Virus record (IMG/VR): IMGVR_UViG_3300035180_000978
Location: 1-64,000 of that record
Strand: one strand, 5' to 3'
Length of the DNA stretch: 64,000 nucleotides
DNA from: a virus
Positions 32,035-40,131 of this stretch are shown here, one piece after another. The translations under genes and the position numbers were made by a program. The stretch's first letter is position 1; every line of letters starts with the position of its first letter. Under the pieces are notes generated by a model that ran no database searches, had not been told where the DNA came from, and saw nothing but the letters and a program-made list of their open reading frames with translations.

Positions 32035-33141
32035 TTACTTGCGAATCTGTTTCCAGGCTTCTTCGATCGTCTCCAGCATCATCGGATGCATGAGACGACC
32101 CACCGGGAGACAGACGTGATTCTGAGCCCAGAACTTTGCTCTGGGCATTGACCATGGGCGGCCTCCGTTTTCGGAGAACCCATGAACGCGACCAGTACAG
32201 CGAACACCAAGAGAAGCGAAAGCCTCTTCCACAGCATCGGCTGAATCTGGAGCGAACTTGGTGGCACTGACGGGTACCACGTACTTGTAGAACGAGGTCT
32301 GAAGCTGAGGGACGAACTGGTGCAACCCAGGAATCCCGAAACCTTCGTACGACTTCGCGACACTCTGTCGCTTCTGGTAGACCGTGCGGGCCATGGTGAC
32401 TTCGTAGGCCATGACGGCTGCCGCGAACTCGCTGAGCCGATACCCTCGGCCTTCCACCATGAACTTGCCGGTACCGCGCTTCTTTCCTTGGTTCGCGACG
32501 ATCTTCGCATCCTCCGCGTGCTGAGGGTCACTGAACCATGCAATGCCGCCTTCGCCACTGGTCAGCACCTTCGTAGCGTAGAAGGACCAAGTAGCTGCGT
32601 CAGCCCACGTGTACGGAGCGTATCCGTTGTACGTGGCGCCGTGCGCGTGACTCATGTCGAGCACGACCTTGACGCCGAGCGAGCGCCACCTTACGGCTGC
32701 GGCAGCCAGTCCCGGACTTACGAGTCCTGCGGTCATGACGTAGCACACGGCCACATCCGAGAGGTCTGATCCATTCAGCTTCGCGAGTTCGATCGCTTCA
32801 TCGATCTTGGTGATGTCGGCGCAGAGGGTGTCGTCGACATCAACCTTGATCAGGGTTGGGCGGCTTGGGCTGTTCTTTGCGGACCAGTGCACCATCGGCA
32901 CTGTCATCTCTGGAGCAATCACGACCCTTGGCCTGAACAAGTGCCAGACAAGCTCCAGCGCCGTGGTCCCATTCGAGACGACGACGCTATGCCTATCTCC
33001 ACCCTCACCAGGCCACAGTCCCTCGACCAGCTTCGTACTGTCGCCGAGGGACACATGTCCTGTCTGAAGGGCCATCTGAATTCGCGATGCGATGACCGCG
33101 AACGCAGACGGATCCCATCCGATAACAGCTTTCGCCTCCAC
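32035..33141 (-). CDS. DegT/DnrJ/EryC1-type sugar aminotransferase
   Basis: The protein has 368 residues from a GTG start at 33141 with GAGG upstream. The PLP-enzyme features are VVSNGTTALEL (phosphate-binding loop near residue 55), VVLDMSHAHGA with D162, and SFYATKVLTSGEGG with the Schiff-base Lys K191, as in the DegT/StrS family. Those enzymes usually transaminate nucleotide-linked keto sugars. With the glycosyltransferase and WbqC-like genes it suggests an amino-sugar made by the phage. No sugar epimerase or dehydratase is in the window, so a host-derived precursor would be needed. Confidence 0.85.
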   Translation of the reverse strand: MEAKAVIGWDPSAFAVIASRIQMALQTGHVSLGDSTKLVEGLWPGEGGDRHSVVVSNGTTALELVWHLFRPRVVIAPEMTVPMVHWSAKNSPSRPTLIKVDVDDTLCADITKIDEAIELAKLNGSDLSDVAVCYVMTAGLVSPGLAAAAVRWRSLGVKVVLDMSHAHGATYNGYAPYTWADAATWSFYATKVLTSGEGGIAWFSDPQHAEDAKIVANQGKKRGTGKFMVEGRGYRLSEFAAAVMAYEVTMARTVYQKRQSVAKSYEGFGIPGLHQFVPQLQTSFYKYVVPVSATKFAPDSADAVEEAFASLGVRCTGRVHGFSENGGRPWSMPRAKFWAQNHVCLPVGRLMHPMMLETIEEAWKQIRK

Positions 33142-33143
33142 TA

Positions 33144-34070
33144 TCAGTCCTCGCTCAAGCTGCTGAAGGTACGCTTGCCGTACACGACCTTCTTGGCATC
33201 AGCATCGACCGCGATGAGCTTGATGCCACCCAAGATCGACTCCATGCGCTTGATGTACGCAAGCTGCTGCGAACCTTCCTTCGGACGAACGGCGCCAGCC
33301 AGATAGTCCTGGCAGATGAGCGTCATGGCGAACCCATCCTTGTCGCTGCCGGACGTCTCCTTGGCGTGATCGAGCGCGTTCTCGACGACATCGATCTGAT
33401 CGTCCACGAACGTGAACGACTTTCGCTTCACGTCGTTCTTGTCGTCCTTGTCATCGTCTCCACGAAGGGCAGATCGACAAGCTGCGGCGAGCTGGGAGAC
33501 CGTCATCTTCTGGGCCTTCTCCACCCACTCATCGACGTTCTCCGCGTTGACGACGCCGACCAGCTCCTTGGTCTTCGACCAGCCGAGCTTCTTGACCTTG
33601 GTCGTTACCTCGGGGTGGTCCTGCATATCGATCAGGAAGAACCGGCTCATCGAGACGAAGTAGTCGGCGGTGCGCTGACCCATACAAAGCTCGTTCTCGA
33701 CGTACTCCGCGAACGTGAGGTACTTCCGGACTTCGGTCTTGTCTGTCTCGTCGTCGTGGATCGGGCCTTCCCAGTCGAGGTACGAGGCCGAGTCGTATAC
33801 CTGGTACACCAGAGCGGCAAGATCGAAGTAGTGGTTCTCGATCTTGTCGCTGTAGGAGCGAACTTCGGACCTGAGTTTCTCCTTCTCTTCTGGCGTCAGG
33901 ATGATCGAACGAACCTCCTCCTCTTCTCCGGACTCTTTGCCAGAGGCTTCGAGGTCAGCGTCGTCTGCTTTCTTCGGCTTCTTTGCCTTGGCAGCCTTCT
34001 CGTCCTTCTTGGGCTTGTTCTTCTTCACGAGCTTCTGACCATTCAACTCTGCGGTGTCTTCTGTCGTCAT
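33144..34070 (-). CDS. Hypothetical protein with charged N-terminus
   Basis: The protein has 308 residues from ATG 34070, coupled by ATGA to the SSB gene. Residues 1-55 are Lys/Asp/Glu-rich. The core includes YLTFAEYVENELCMGQRTADYFVSM, LGWSKTKELVGVV and MTVSQLAAA, an arrangement resembling helix-turn-helix or ParB/KorB-like accessory proteins. The C-terminal part ends in KKVVYGKRTFSSLSED. No firm family. Its position next to SSB, RuvC and ParB suggests a DNA-processing or segregation role. Confidence 0.5.
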   Translation of the reverse strand: MTTEDTAELNGQKLVKKNKPKKDEKAAKAKKPKKADDADLEASGKESGEEEEVRSIILTPEEKEKLRSEVRSYSDKIENHYFDLAALVYQVYDSASYLDWEGPIHDDETDKTEVRKYLTFAEYVENELCMGQRTADYFVSMSRFFLIDMQDHPEVTTKVKKLGWSKTKELVGVVNAENVDEWVEKAQKMTVSQLAAACRSALRGDDDKDDKNDVKRKSFTFVDDQIDVVENALDHAKETSGSDKDGFAMTLICQDYLAGAVRPKEGSQQLAYIKRMESILGGIKLIAVDADAKKVVYGKRTFSSLSED

Positions 34071-34405
34071 CGACCTTGCTCCTGATTCACATTGTTGCGG
34101 ACGGTCGAGCCGTTGAAGATGATCTCGCTCGCCTTCACTTCGACCGCGAGCTCGTTGCTCGAACGTCTTCGGTTCATAAGTTTCCCGTACACGGTGACGC
34201 TGGCCCCCTTGAGTAGGCGCTCCCTACACATAGTGACGTTGCCCGCGTCGTAGATGTTGACCTTCACCCACGTCGGAAACGTCTGGTTTCGCTCTTCGAG
34301 AGCCAGCATGAACGAGCAACAGTCCTCGTTCTTCGGCGTCTTTCCGAAAACGATCGGGTCTCCGACATTGCCTGTTGTCGCGACGATACTGCCTCCTCGA
34401 CTCAT
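34067..34405 (-). CDS. Single-stranded DNA-binding protein (OB fold)
   Basis: The protein has 112 residues, coupled on both sides by ATGA overlaps. IVATTGNVGDPIVF, FMLALEER, TWVKVNIYDAG and GASVTVYGKLMNRR-x-VEVKASEIIF follow the beta-barrel order of bacterial and phage SSB proteins. The acidic C-terminal tip of cellular SSB is absent, and the protein ends in basic or neutral residues. It probably coats single-stranded DNA in recombination, alongside the RuvC and RecA genes. Confidence 0.75.
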   Translation of the reverse strand: MSRGGSIVATTGNVGDPIVFGKTPKNEDCCSFMLALEERNQTFPTWVKVNIYDAGNVTMCRERLLKGASVTVYGKLMNRRRSSNELAVEVKASEIIFNGSTVRNNVNQEQGR

Positions 34406-34935
34406 TCTTCCTCACTAGAAATGGCCGGAAGCCCGACCGCGTTCATTCCCCAGTTAGCAATCACGTACGCATCTGATTCGTCCAGCGAATCGAACTCGAT
34501 GTTCCTGTTTGCCAGGAACTTTTGCACCCATGTCTTCTTGTTCGCTGAAGCAGGGATCTTCCCGCACATGAACTTGCGCGCCGAAGACACGGTCACTGGC
34601 TGTAGCACAATCCCGAGGTTCACAAAGAACTGACACTTGACGACCCCTCCAAGCTCGCCGCAGTGGGCGGCCTGGTACGGCCTATTGAATGCGTAGTTCT
34701 CGACGAAGCCTGCGGTCACTCCGTTCGCCTTCGCAAACGTGACCAGATGCGTCGCGATCTGAATGAGACGATCGAGACGAGCGCGCTCCGGTAGCGGCTC
34801 TTTCCTCTGTCCCTTGATCCCTTTCTTCGGCAACGCGTACCCGGTCGTCATCGAAAGCGGCTTCGCAAGTGCTTGCGACAGGATGACTGCTCCGGCGCTC
34901 GTGAGCGACAAATCGAGTCCAAGGACGACCGACAC
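34402..34935 (-). CDS. ruvC: RuvC-like Holliday junction resolvase
   Basis: The protein has 177 residues from a GTG start at 34935. The RNase H-fold acidic residues are present: GLDLSLTS with D8, FVENYAF with E79, and LDESDAYVIA with D152 and D155. RuvC-type enzymes cut Holliday junctions symmetrically during recombination and before packaging. The gene lies in a recombination block with RecA, an Hjc-like nuclease and a Cas4-like nuclease. A motif-B palindrome (34864-34877) encodes SQALAK. Confidence 0.85.
   Translation of the reverse strand: MSVVLGLDLSLTSAGAVILSQALAKPLSMTTGYALPKKGIKGQRKEPLPERARLDRLIQIATHLVTFAKANGVTAGFVENYAFNRPYQAAHCGELGGVVKCQFFVNLGIVLQPVTVSSARKFMCGKIPASANKKTWVQKFLANRNIEFDSLDESDAYVIANWGMNAVGLPAISSEEE
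34864..34877. repeat. Motif B palindrome, full match
   Basis: CGCAAGTGCTTGCG matches all fixed positions and lies inside the ruvC gene. Confidence 0.75.
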
Positions 34936-34940
34936 GACTG

Positions 34941-35693
34941 CTACGAGACCTTGGCCTTGGGCATGACGGCCAGAATGTCGTCCTCCTTGACGATAACGCG
35001 CTCCTCCTCGCCCACGCGATCCTCGTAGATCGGTGCGTCGTTCGAGTCCTTGCCGACCTGCACCTTCTTCGGAACGTTGATCTTCACCTCGGTGCCGGCG
35101 AACTTGCTGAACAAGACCTGGTCTCCGATCTCGACGGCCATCTTGCGAACCGTTCCGTCTTGCATCAGTCGGCCTTCTCCAACTGCAATAACCTCCCCCT
35201 TGTCGCTCTTCTCCTGAGCCGTAGACGGAATGAAGATCCCGCCGGGCGTCTTGTCACTGCCCTCGATTCGCTTCAGCACCACGCGGTCATACATCGGCTT
35301 GAGTTCCATGATCTTCTCTCCTCCTTCGTCGTTCTGCACAATCGCAAGAACGTAGTTCTCCCAGATCGAACACAGCGTGCCAGGCTTCAGTCCAGCACCT
35401 CCCGAGACGTCACGGCCAGCGGTTCGAAGCACCAGCACCGCATCGCCAGACTTGAGAAGGTGCGGGCTCAGCTTGCCGCCCACGCAAAGAACGCCGTCCT
35501 TGCTCACACTGACGACGACGCCCTTCCGGTACTTGTGGTTCTTGGCGGTCGTGTCGACGATCCATACGGACCCGACCTTCTTCTCCGCCACCACCTTCTC
35601 CAGCTCGACGAGCACTCGGCCAGTCATCGGCAAGATGAACTGGTACTTCTCCTCGATCGTCTGCTTGGTCTCAGAACTCTGCTGCGTGTCCAT
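34941..35693 (-). CDS. Tandem GroES-like co-chaperonin
   Basis: The protein has 250 residues from ATG 35693 behind AAGGTG; an earlier ATG at 35708 lacks a ribosome site. Residues 110-250 are a clear GroES domain: LKPMYDRVVLKRIE, TPGGIFIPSTAQEKS-x-GEVIAVGEG, GDQVLFSKFAGTEVKI and VIVKEDDILAVM. Residues 10-105 repeat the pattern in diverged form (QFILPMTGRVLVELEKV, YRKGVVVSVSKDG, SGDAVLVL). Phage co-chaperonins such as T4 gp31 are single-domain and help GroEL fold the capsid protein. A two-domain version is unusual. Confidence 0.8.
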   Translation of the reverse strand: MDTQQSSETKQTIEEKYQFILPMTGRVLVELEKVVAEKKVGSVWIVDTTAKNHKYRKGVVVSVSKDGVLCVGGKLSPHLLKSGDAVLVLRTAGRDVSGGAGLKPGTLCSIWENYVLAIVQNDEGGEKIMELKPMYDRVVLKRIEGSDKTPGGIFIPSTAQEKSDKGEVIAVGEGRLMQDGTVRKMAVEIGDQVLFSKFAGTEVKINVPKKVQVGKDSNDAPIYEDRVGEEERVIVKEDDILAVMPKAKVS

Positions 35694-36591
35694 AGACAAC
35701 ACCTTCATTCGTTGCGAAACAGTGGTTCATGAGCTGACAGTTTTCAGCTCTCTTGCAAGATCGCGTGGAGCAGACGCGCTCTGGAAGCTTGTTCTCGCTG
35801 ATGCCGTTCCAGACGTTCCGCGCGTTCCGCTTGATCATCTCGATCTCGTTTTCGTCCCGACCGTACACGTGCTCCTTGAACCATCCATTCGGGCTGTCGC
35901 CGCCGCCGTTCTTGTTCACAAGAACGATGCGAGCTCTCTTCAGTCCGGTGAGCCACAGGTAGACTTGTACCTGTTTCATGTAGGCGGCGAACGGTTCGAC
36001 CTTGGTCTTCCATCCCCACTCAGCCTGGGTCTTGAACTCCAGGATCTCGTCGTCATCCGGATCATCCGTGATCCGACGAAACCCGTCAGGATGGCCGCGT
36101 ACCCGGTACTCCCTGTTGACGTACATCCGCTCGATATACTTCCACTTGTCTTCGCCCAGGCAGCGTGGACACGCCGTCTTGGGCAAAGGAACGCGCGGGT
36201 GTTCGTCAGAGTCTGTCCTGTAGCCACAGAATCGGTAAGCGCCCTTCGGCCAATCCGGCATCCGAATCCTGTTCATGCACTTCCACGTGCCCACAAGAAA
36301 CGGGTGTGCGTTCTTCTGCACCCATGAATGAAAGTTCGAACCGATGCCGTAGACCATCGCTCCGCCGCCGGACTCCTCCCTGATCCGCGTCTTCTGGAGA
36401 CGATGAACGAGGACCTCCTCGCGGGCGCACATGTCACCGATGGCGCTCCCTCGAAGCCATCCTTTCGCCGTAATGGGTTCGACCTTCTTCTCCATTTTCA
36501 GCGACTTGAAGAGGCGCTTGCCGAACGTTTCCCCGGCATCGTCCGTCATGATGACCGAAGACGGGTTCAAGAGATCGAGCAGATCAGACAT
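35671..36591 (-). CDS. Cas4/RecB-like PD-(D/E)XK nuclease
   Basis: The protein has 306 residues from ATG 36591. The active site reads RGHPDG (D169) and EILEFKTQ (E185, K187). A Cys in GDMC (C55) and a C-terminal group CSTRSCKRAENCQLMNHC could form the Fe-S cluster of Cas4 or AddB-type nucleases. A CPRC pair lies at 141-144. The likely activity is single-strand or 5'-end-processing exonuclease in recombination. The motif-A palindrome at 36099 encodes EYRVR. Confidence 0.8.
   Translation of the reverse strand: MSDLLDLLNPSSVIMTDDAGETFGKRLFKSLKMEKKVEPITAKGWLRGSAIGDMCAREEVLVHRLQKTRIREESGGGAMVYGIGSNFHSWVQKNAHPFLVGTWKCMNRIRMPDWPKGAYRFCGYRTDSDEHPRVPLPKTACPRCLGEDKWKYIERMYVNREYRVRGHPDGFRRITDDPDDDEILEFKTQAEWGWKTKVEPFAAYMKQVQVYLWLTGLKRARIVLVNKNGGGDSPNGWFKEHVYGRDENEIEMIKRNARNVWNGISENKLPERVCSTRSCKRAENCQLMNHCFATNEGVVYGHAAEF
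36099..36109. repeat. Motif A core palindrome
   Basis: GTACCCGGTAC, an exact 11-base motif-A core, lies inside the Cas4-like gene. Confidence 0.55.
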
Positions 36592-36994
36592 CAGGGTCCT
36601 CGTCCGGGTAGGACGAGTAATCGTCCAGCCGTGGCTCGATCACGAAGTCGTCCGTCTCCTCCGTGAACCGATTGGCAGCCTCGTCTTCTCGATGCTCTTC
36701 GCCCTTCGAATCCGCAAGCGCTTGCGTGGCCACTGCCAAGAGCACCTTCTGGGTAGCTTCTGGAGGCAATGTCGACGTCACATGACCCTCCGTGTCGTCC
36801 ACAGAAATCAGGTGCGTGTACGGCTGACCATTGAAGGTGCTGCCATCCTTGACGATGTGCCCTGGCAGGATCGGCCACAGATCTCGAGCGGATCTGTTCA
36901 GAACAACGAACCGATCCCTGTTCGTCTTGGCGATGTCCTCTTCGTCCGGATCAAGGACAAACTCACCGCTTTTCATGTCGAAGTACACGTCCAC
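36584..36994 (-). CDS. Hypothetical acidic protein
   Basis: The protein has 136 residues from a GTG start at 36994 with AGGTG upstream. The N-terminal half is beta-rich and the last 35 residues are strongly acidic (EEHREDEAAN, DDYSSYPDEDPDV). A motif-B palindrome (36713-36726) encodes TQALAD. It overlaps the Cas4-like gene by eight bases. Function unknown. Confidence 0.6.
   Translation of the reverse strand: MDVYFDMKSGEFVLDPDEEDIAKTNRDRFVVLNRSARDLWPILPGHIVKDGSTFNGQPYTHLISVDDTEGHVTSTLPPEATQKVLLAVATQALADSKGEEHREDEAANRFTEETDDFVIEPRLDDYSSYPDEDPDV
36713..36726. repeat. Motif B palindrome, full match
   Basis: CGCAAGCGCTTGCG, a perfect 14-bp palindrome, lies inside the gene at 36584-36994. Confidence 0.8.
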
Positions 36995-37012
36995 GTCGTC
37001 ACCTGCCCTGGC

Positions 37013-37357
37013 TTATCGTCGTAGGTTCTGCACCGTACCGTTCGTCCCGTGCACTCGCAAGGGATCTTCGGAGGCGGAGCGTCCAATTGCGCCGCTCTCT
37101 CTCAGCGCGAGGTAGAGCGACGACATCCATGGGTACTTTTGCCAGTACCCGTTGTGCAGGTCGTTCAAAGTCGTCTCGTCGACCTTCTCCTTGGTACGAC
37201 CCGTCATCCACACTTCGACGGCGGCGCGACCCATTCGCTGGTGTCGGCGAGCAATCCAGAAAAACACCCGAGACCACCAACTCAGCCTTCCGAGCACGTA
37301 CGACTCCACTGACTTCATGAGGTCGATGCTTGCGCCAAAGTTGGTGATCTCAGACAT
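37013..37357 (-). CDS. Hypothetical protein
   Basis: The gene encodes 114 residues from ATG 37357 behind GAGGAGAGG. It is rich in Trp and Arg (GRLSWWSRVFFWIARRHQRMG), amphipathic rather than a clear membrane helix. No family is recognised. Confidence 0.65.
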   Translation of the reverse strand: MSEITNFGASIDLMKSVESYVLGRLSWWSRVFFWIARRHQRMGRAAVEVWMTGRTKEKVDETTLNDLHNGYWQKYPWMSSLYLALRESGAIGRSASEDPLRVHGTNGTVQNLRR

Positions 37358-37365
37358 GCCTCTCC

Positions 37366-38970
37366 TCAGGCTGGAACGAACTCTTCAAACGGAAGCGGGG
37401 CCGGGCTCGTTCTGGATCCGTCCGACTTCCTCTTTCCATAGAGCAGCTGGCCAGCGGCACGCTGGATGTCATCCTCTAGCCACGGGGTCGGCTGCTGGAC
37501 CTCGTGAGCGTACCTGGTGAACGCGTTCACTACGGCTGCTCGCGTCGGCCCTGCGGCGGCGGACGTGTCCTTCTCCCACATCTGCATCAGCTTCGGGACG
37601 GCCTCCTCCTTGCGAGCCCTCACCGGAACGAGCTCGCGCTCCATGATGCCGCTGAAGATGCCGGGCATGAGATCCGAAAGCTTGATCGGAATCTCCTGGT
37701 CCTCGTCGATGGCGACGACCTTGCCGCTGTCGGTGAGCTTCTCGTGTACCGCGTACCCCCATGCCGTCATGAAGTACTCGATCTTCTTCAGGCATGCGAC
37801 GAACCCGACTTCGAACTTCTCGGCGATCTCATCCACATCGCCGACATGCTTGATGCGAAAGAGGTTCTGCTCTTGCGTGTCGATGACGATGAGGTTCAAG
37901 CAGAGGTTCTGCCAGACGGCTGCGTTGCCGATGATGCCGCCCTTGCCCGTGTCGTCCGTTCCGATGATGACGCCCGACTTGAAGAACTCTCCAGCGACGT
38001 AGTCCTTTGGCTTCACGTTCGAATGAAACATGACCTCGAACCTTGCTCGGTAGCCGTCGTACGTGACAGTGCCGCGGGCGTCCTTCGGAGCAGCCTTCGC
38101 GAGAGCCTCTGCAATGATGTCGACGTCGTAGTCCTGGTAGCCGGGACTCACCACGCCGAAGACCTCGCGGTCCGTTCCGATCAGGTTGCCGTTCTTGCGC
38201 GTGCGCATCTTCAGCTCGACGGGCCCGAGCTCGACGTCGTCATCGTCGACAACGCCCATCTCCTCCATGAAGGCCAGCCACTCGTTCACGTTGTGAGCGC
38301 GAAGCTCTGGCCAACACCGCTTCAGGTAGTCGCCGCCGGTGATCTTCGACCGCGCGAGGAAGCTGCCGAACGCCGGGGCGGCCAGGGCAAGCTCGACGCT
38401 CTTGTCCTTCGGGCAGTAGATCATCCCATTGGGTTGCATGCGGAGGTCCGTAGAGGTGACGATCATGTCCTCTCGGTCCTCGGTCTCGATCTGCTTGATA
38501 AAGCTCTCGCAGTACTCCTTCACCGTTGGCTTCTTCTTGTGTTCGACACGGCCCCTCGTTGCGTTCTCGACACCGATACTTTTCACCAGTCGGCCGCGCT
38601 CGTAGACCGTCTGAGCCGGTGCGAACCCAGCCTCCTCGGCCGCCGCCTTGTCCATGAGCGATCGCAGCTTGCCTTCCCAGGACATCTCGCCTTCGCTGGT
38701 GTCTCGGTCAGCTCCGACCGGTTTCTTTACCACGAGCGTCCTCTTGTTGCCCCCGTCGTCGATCTGCTTCTTCAGATCGTTCATGTACGGATTGTCGTTG
38801 ATATCGGTCACGGCATCAGGGACGCCATCTTCCACGATCTGCGGAGCGCCTCCGTACTTGTTGTGAAGCTCGTCTGCGACGTCCATGGCCTTTGACTTGG
38901 ACACTCGGCGCGATTCGCCACCAAGTGAAACCGTCACCATCTGCTCTTCGTTGGCCATTCCCATACTCAT
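37366..38970 (-). CDS. DUF932-like protein
   Basis: The protein has 534 residues from ATG 38970 behind GAGGGTAGAG; further in-frame ATGs follow at 38964 and 38958. The middle section (REVFGVVSPGYQDYDVDIIAEALA, then GVIIGTDDTGKGGI and LCLNLIVID) resembles the DUF932 phage or plasmid family, of unknown function, often near recombination genes. The N-terminal 120 residues are charged. Its neighbours are the RecA and nuclease genes, so a DNA-linked role is likely. Confidence 0.6.
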   Translation of the reverse strand: MSMGMANEEQMVTVSLGGESRRVSKSKAMDVADELHNKYGGAPQIVEDGVPDAVTDINDNPYMNDLKKQIDDGGNKRTLVVKKPVGADRDTSEGEMSWEGKLRSLMDKAAAEEAGFAPAQTVYERGRLVKSIGVENATRGRVEHKKKPTVKEYCESFIKQIETEDREDMIVTSTDLRMQPNGMIYCPKDKSVELALAAPAFGSFLARSKITGGDYLKRCWPELRAHNVNEWLAFMEEMGVVDDDDVELGPVELKMRTRKNGNLIGTDREVFGVVSPGYQDYDVDIIAEALAKAAPKDARGTVTYDGYRARFEVMFHSNVKPKDYVAGEFFKSGVIIGTDDTGKGGIIGNAAVWQNLCLNLIVIDTQEQNLFRIKHVGDVDEIAEKFEVGFVACLKKIEYFMTAWGYAVHEKLTDSGKVVAIDEDQEIPIKLSDLMPGIFSGIMERELVPVRARKEEAVPKLMQMWEKDTSAAAGPTRAAVVNAFTRYAHEVQQPTPWLEDDIQRAAGQLLYGKRKSDGSRTSPAPLPFEEFVPA

Positions 38971-38975
38971 CGTCT

Positions 38976-39404
38976 CTACCCTCTCTTCTTCATGATTCCA
39001 CGAGCTATCAGCTCTGTCTTCGCGATCTCGAAGTCCCAGTCCTTCTCCTTGAACCGCTTCATCCAGTGGACGCTGCGCATGGCCCTCACCGTGATGAGGT
39101 GCATGGCCAGGTTTCCTCCTGGACTGTTCTGCGGCTTGTTCGTGTTCAGCATTCTGGTGCAGATCCTCGACATGGGATCCTCCACCTTCTTCTTGGTGAG
39201 CTCCATACAGGCAGCCCTCAACCACTCGTCGATGATCCCGTGGTGCTTCTCGTTCAGCTCTTCGAACGGATCCCTGAATCCCCCTGGTGCTTTCTCGTCG
39301 TCGATCAGTGTTCCATGAACGACCTCACGACCCCAGCGCTTCGACTTCCTGTCCCACTCGACGAGGATCTTGTCGATGAGCGACTCGATCTCGTCTTCAC
39401 TCAT
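38976..39404 (-). CDS. Hypothetical protein
   Basis: The protein has 142 residues from ATG 39404, overlapping the upstream gene by eight bases. It is helical and basic with a Met/His-rich second half (AMHLITVRAMRSVHWMKRF). No family is recognised. Confidence 0.65.
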   Translation of the reverse strand: MSEDEIESLIDKILVEWDRKSKRWGREVVHGTLIDDEKAPGGFRDPFEELNEKHHGIIDEWLRAACMELTKKKVEDPMSRICTRMLNTNKPQNSPGGNLAMHLITVRAMRSVHWMKRFKEKDWDFEIAKTELIARGIMKKRG

Positions 39405-39798
39405 CGCGCTTCTCGAATGCTGCCATCAGCTCCTTGAAGAACGAGGCAGGGATGACGACCCACTCCTTTGGAAACATCTCCATCCCTTCGATCGGACTGT
39501 CGAACCGAATCTTGAAGGCTGGGTTTCTGTTTCTCTCCTGCATCGCCTCCGAGCACAACTTGGCGACGTCCTTCTGCGTGAGCGAGTAGCTCTTCTGATC
39601 GGTGTACTTGTCGTCGAAGAGGACGCTCGGGCACTTCACGTCGCCCTTGTTGAACATACCTCCTCCAGACCTGGGCTGACGCCGACCGCCGAACGTCTCG
39701 GCCGTTTTCTTCTCCATCGCCATGGCTCGCTTCTTTTGCTTGCGGAGCTTAGGAGCTTTGTCGGTACGAAGTGCGATCGATCTAACCTCGTACTTCAT
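39397..39798 (-). CDS. Hjc-like Holliday junction nuclease
   Basis: The protein has 133 residues, coupled by ATGA. The order EKKTAETFGG, QPRSGGGMFNKGDV, VLFDDKYTDQKSYSLTQKDVAKL and FKIRFDS follows phage PD-(D/E)XK resolvases related to archaeal Hjc: SG-x-KGDV, D-x-K, and Y-x-L. These cut Holliday or branched DNA. Two resolvase-type genes (this one and RuvC) in one recombination block suggest different substrates or redundancy. Confidence 0.7.
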   Translation of the reverse strand: MKYEVRSIALRTDKAPKLRKQKKRAMAMEKKTAETFGGRRQPRSGGGMFNKGDVKCPSVLFDDKYTDQKSYSLTQKDVAKLCSEAMQERNRNPAFKIRFDSPIEGMEMFPKEWVVIPASFFKELMAAFEKRDE

Positions 39799-40121
39799 TT
39801 CTTCTTCAACGACGAATGGCTGGTGATGCTTGCAACGACGCGTGCCAGAAACGCGGCGCGGGCTCTGCCTTCGAGGTTCCAGTACGCATTACGTAGCGGC
39901 TCCAGCCTCTCGATGACGTAATTTCCAGGCCGTCTTCGACCAACCTGCTTCGAGTACACGGACACCATGTTGTTGTTGAAGCTCTGGCGCGGAGCATCCT
40001 TCCGGCCATCCGGTACTCGGTAGTACTTCCGCCCGAGCTTTCCATCAGAAAGCTCTGCACGACCAACAAACAGGAGACGAATGTCTATCGTCTTCGGCTT
40101 CTGCTTTTCTATATCGACCAT
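39795..40121 (-). CDS. Hypothetical protein upstream of Hjc-like gene
   Basis: The gene encodes 108 residues from ATG 40121 behind AAGGAGG. It is basic (GRKYYRVPDGRKDAPRQSF) and follows recA by 10 bases, suggesting co-expression with recombination genes. No family is recognised. Confidence 0.65.
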   Translation of the reverse strand: MVDIEKQKPKTIDIRLLFVGRAELSDGKLGRKYYRVPDGRKDAPRQSFNNNMVSVYSKQVGRRRPGNYVIERLEPLRNAYWNLEGRARAAFLARVVASITSHSSLKKK

Positions 40122-40131
40122 GTCGACCTCC

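Noticed and set aside
32565-32585. CCTTC-N8-GAAGG inverted repeat as another operator
   Set aside because: It lies in the catalytic Lys segment (YATKV) of the aminotransferase, where the sequence is set by the protein.
37504-38895. Long plus-strand frame of 463 codons
   Set aside because: It is the antisense of the DUF932-like gene, shows no family features and is Val/Leu/Asp-rich as a mirror frame.
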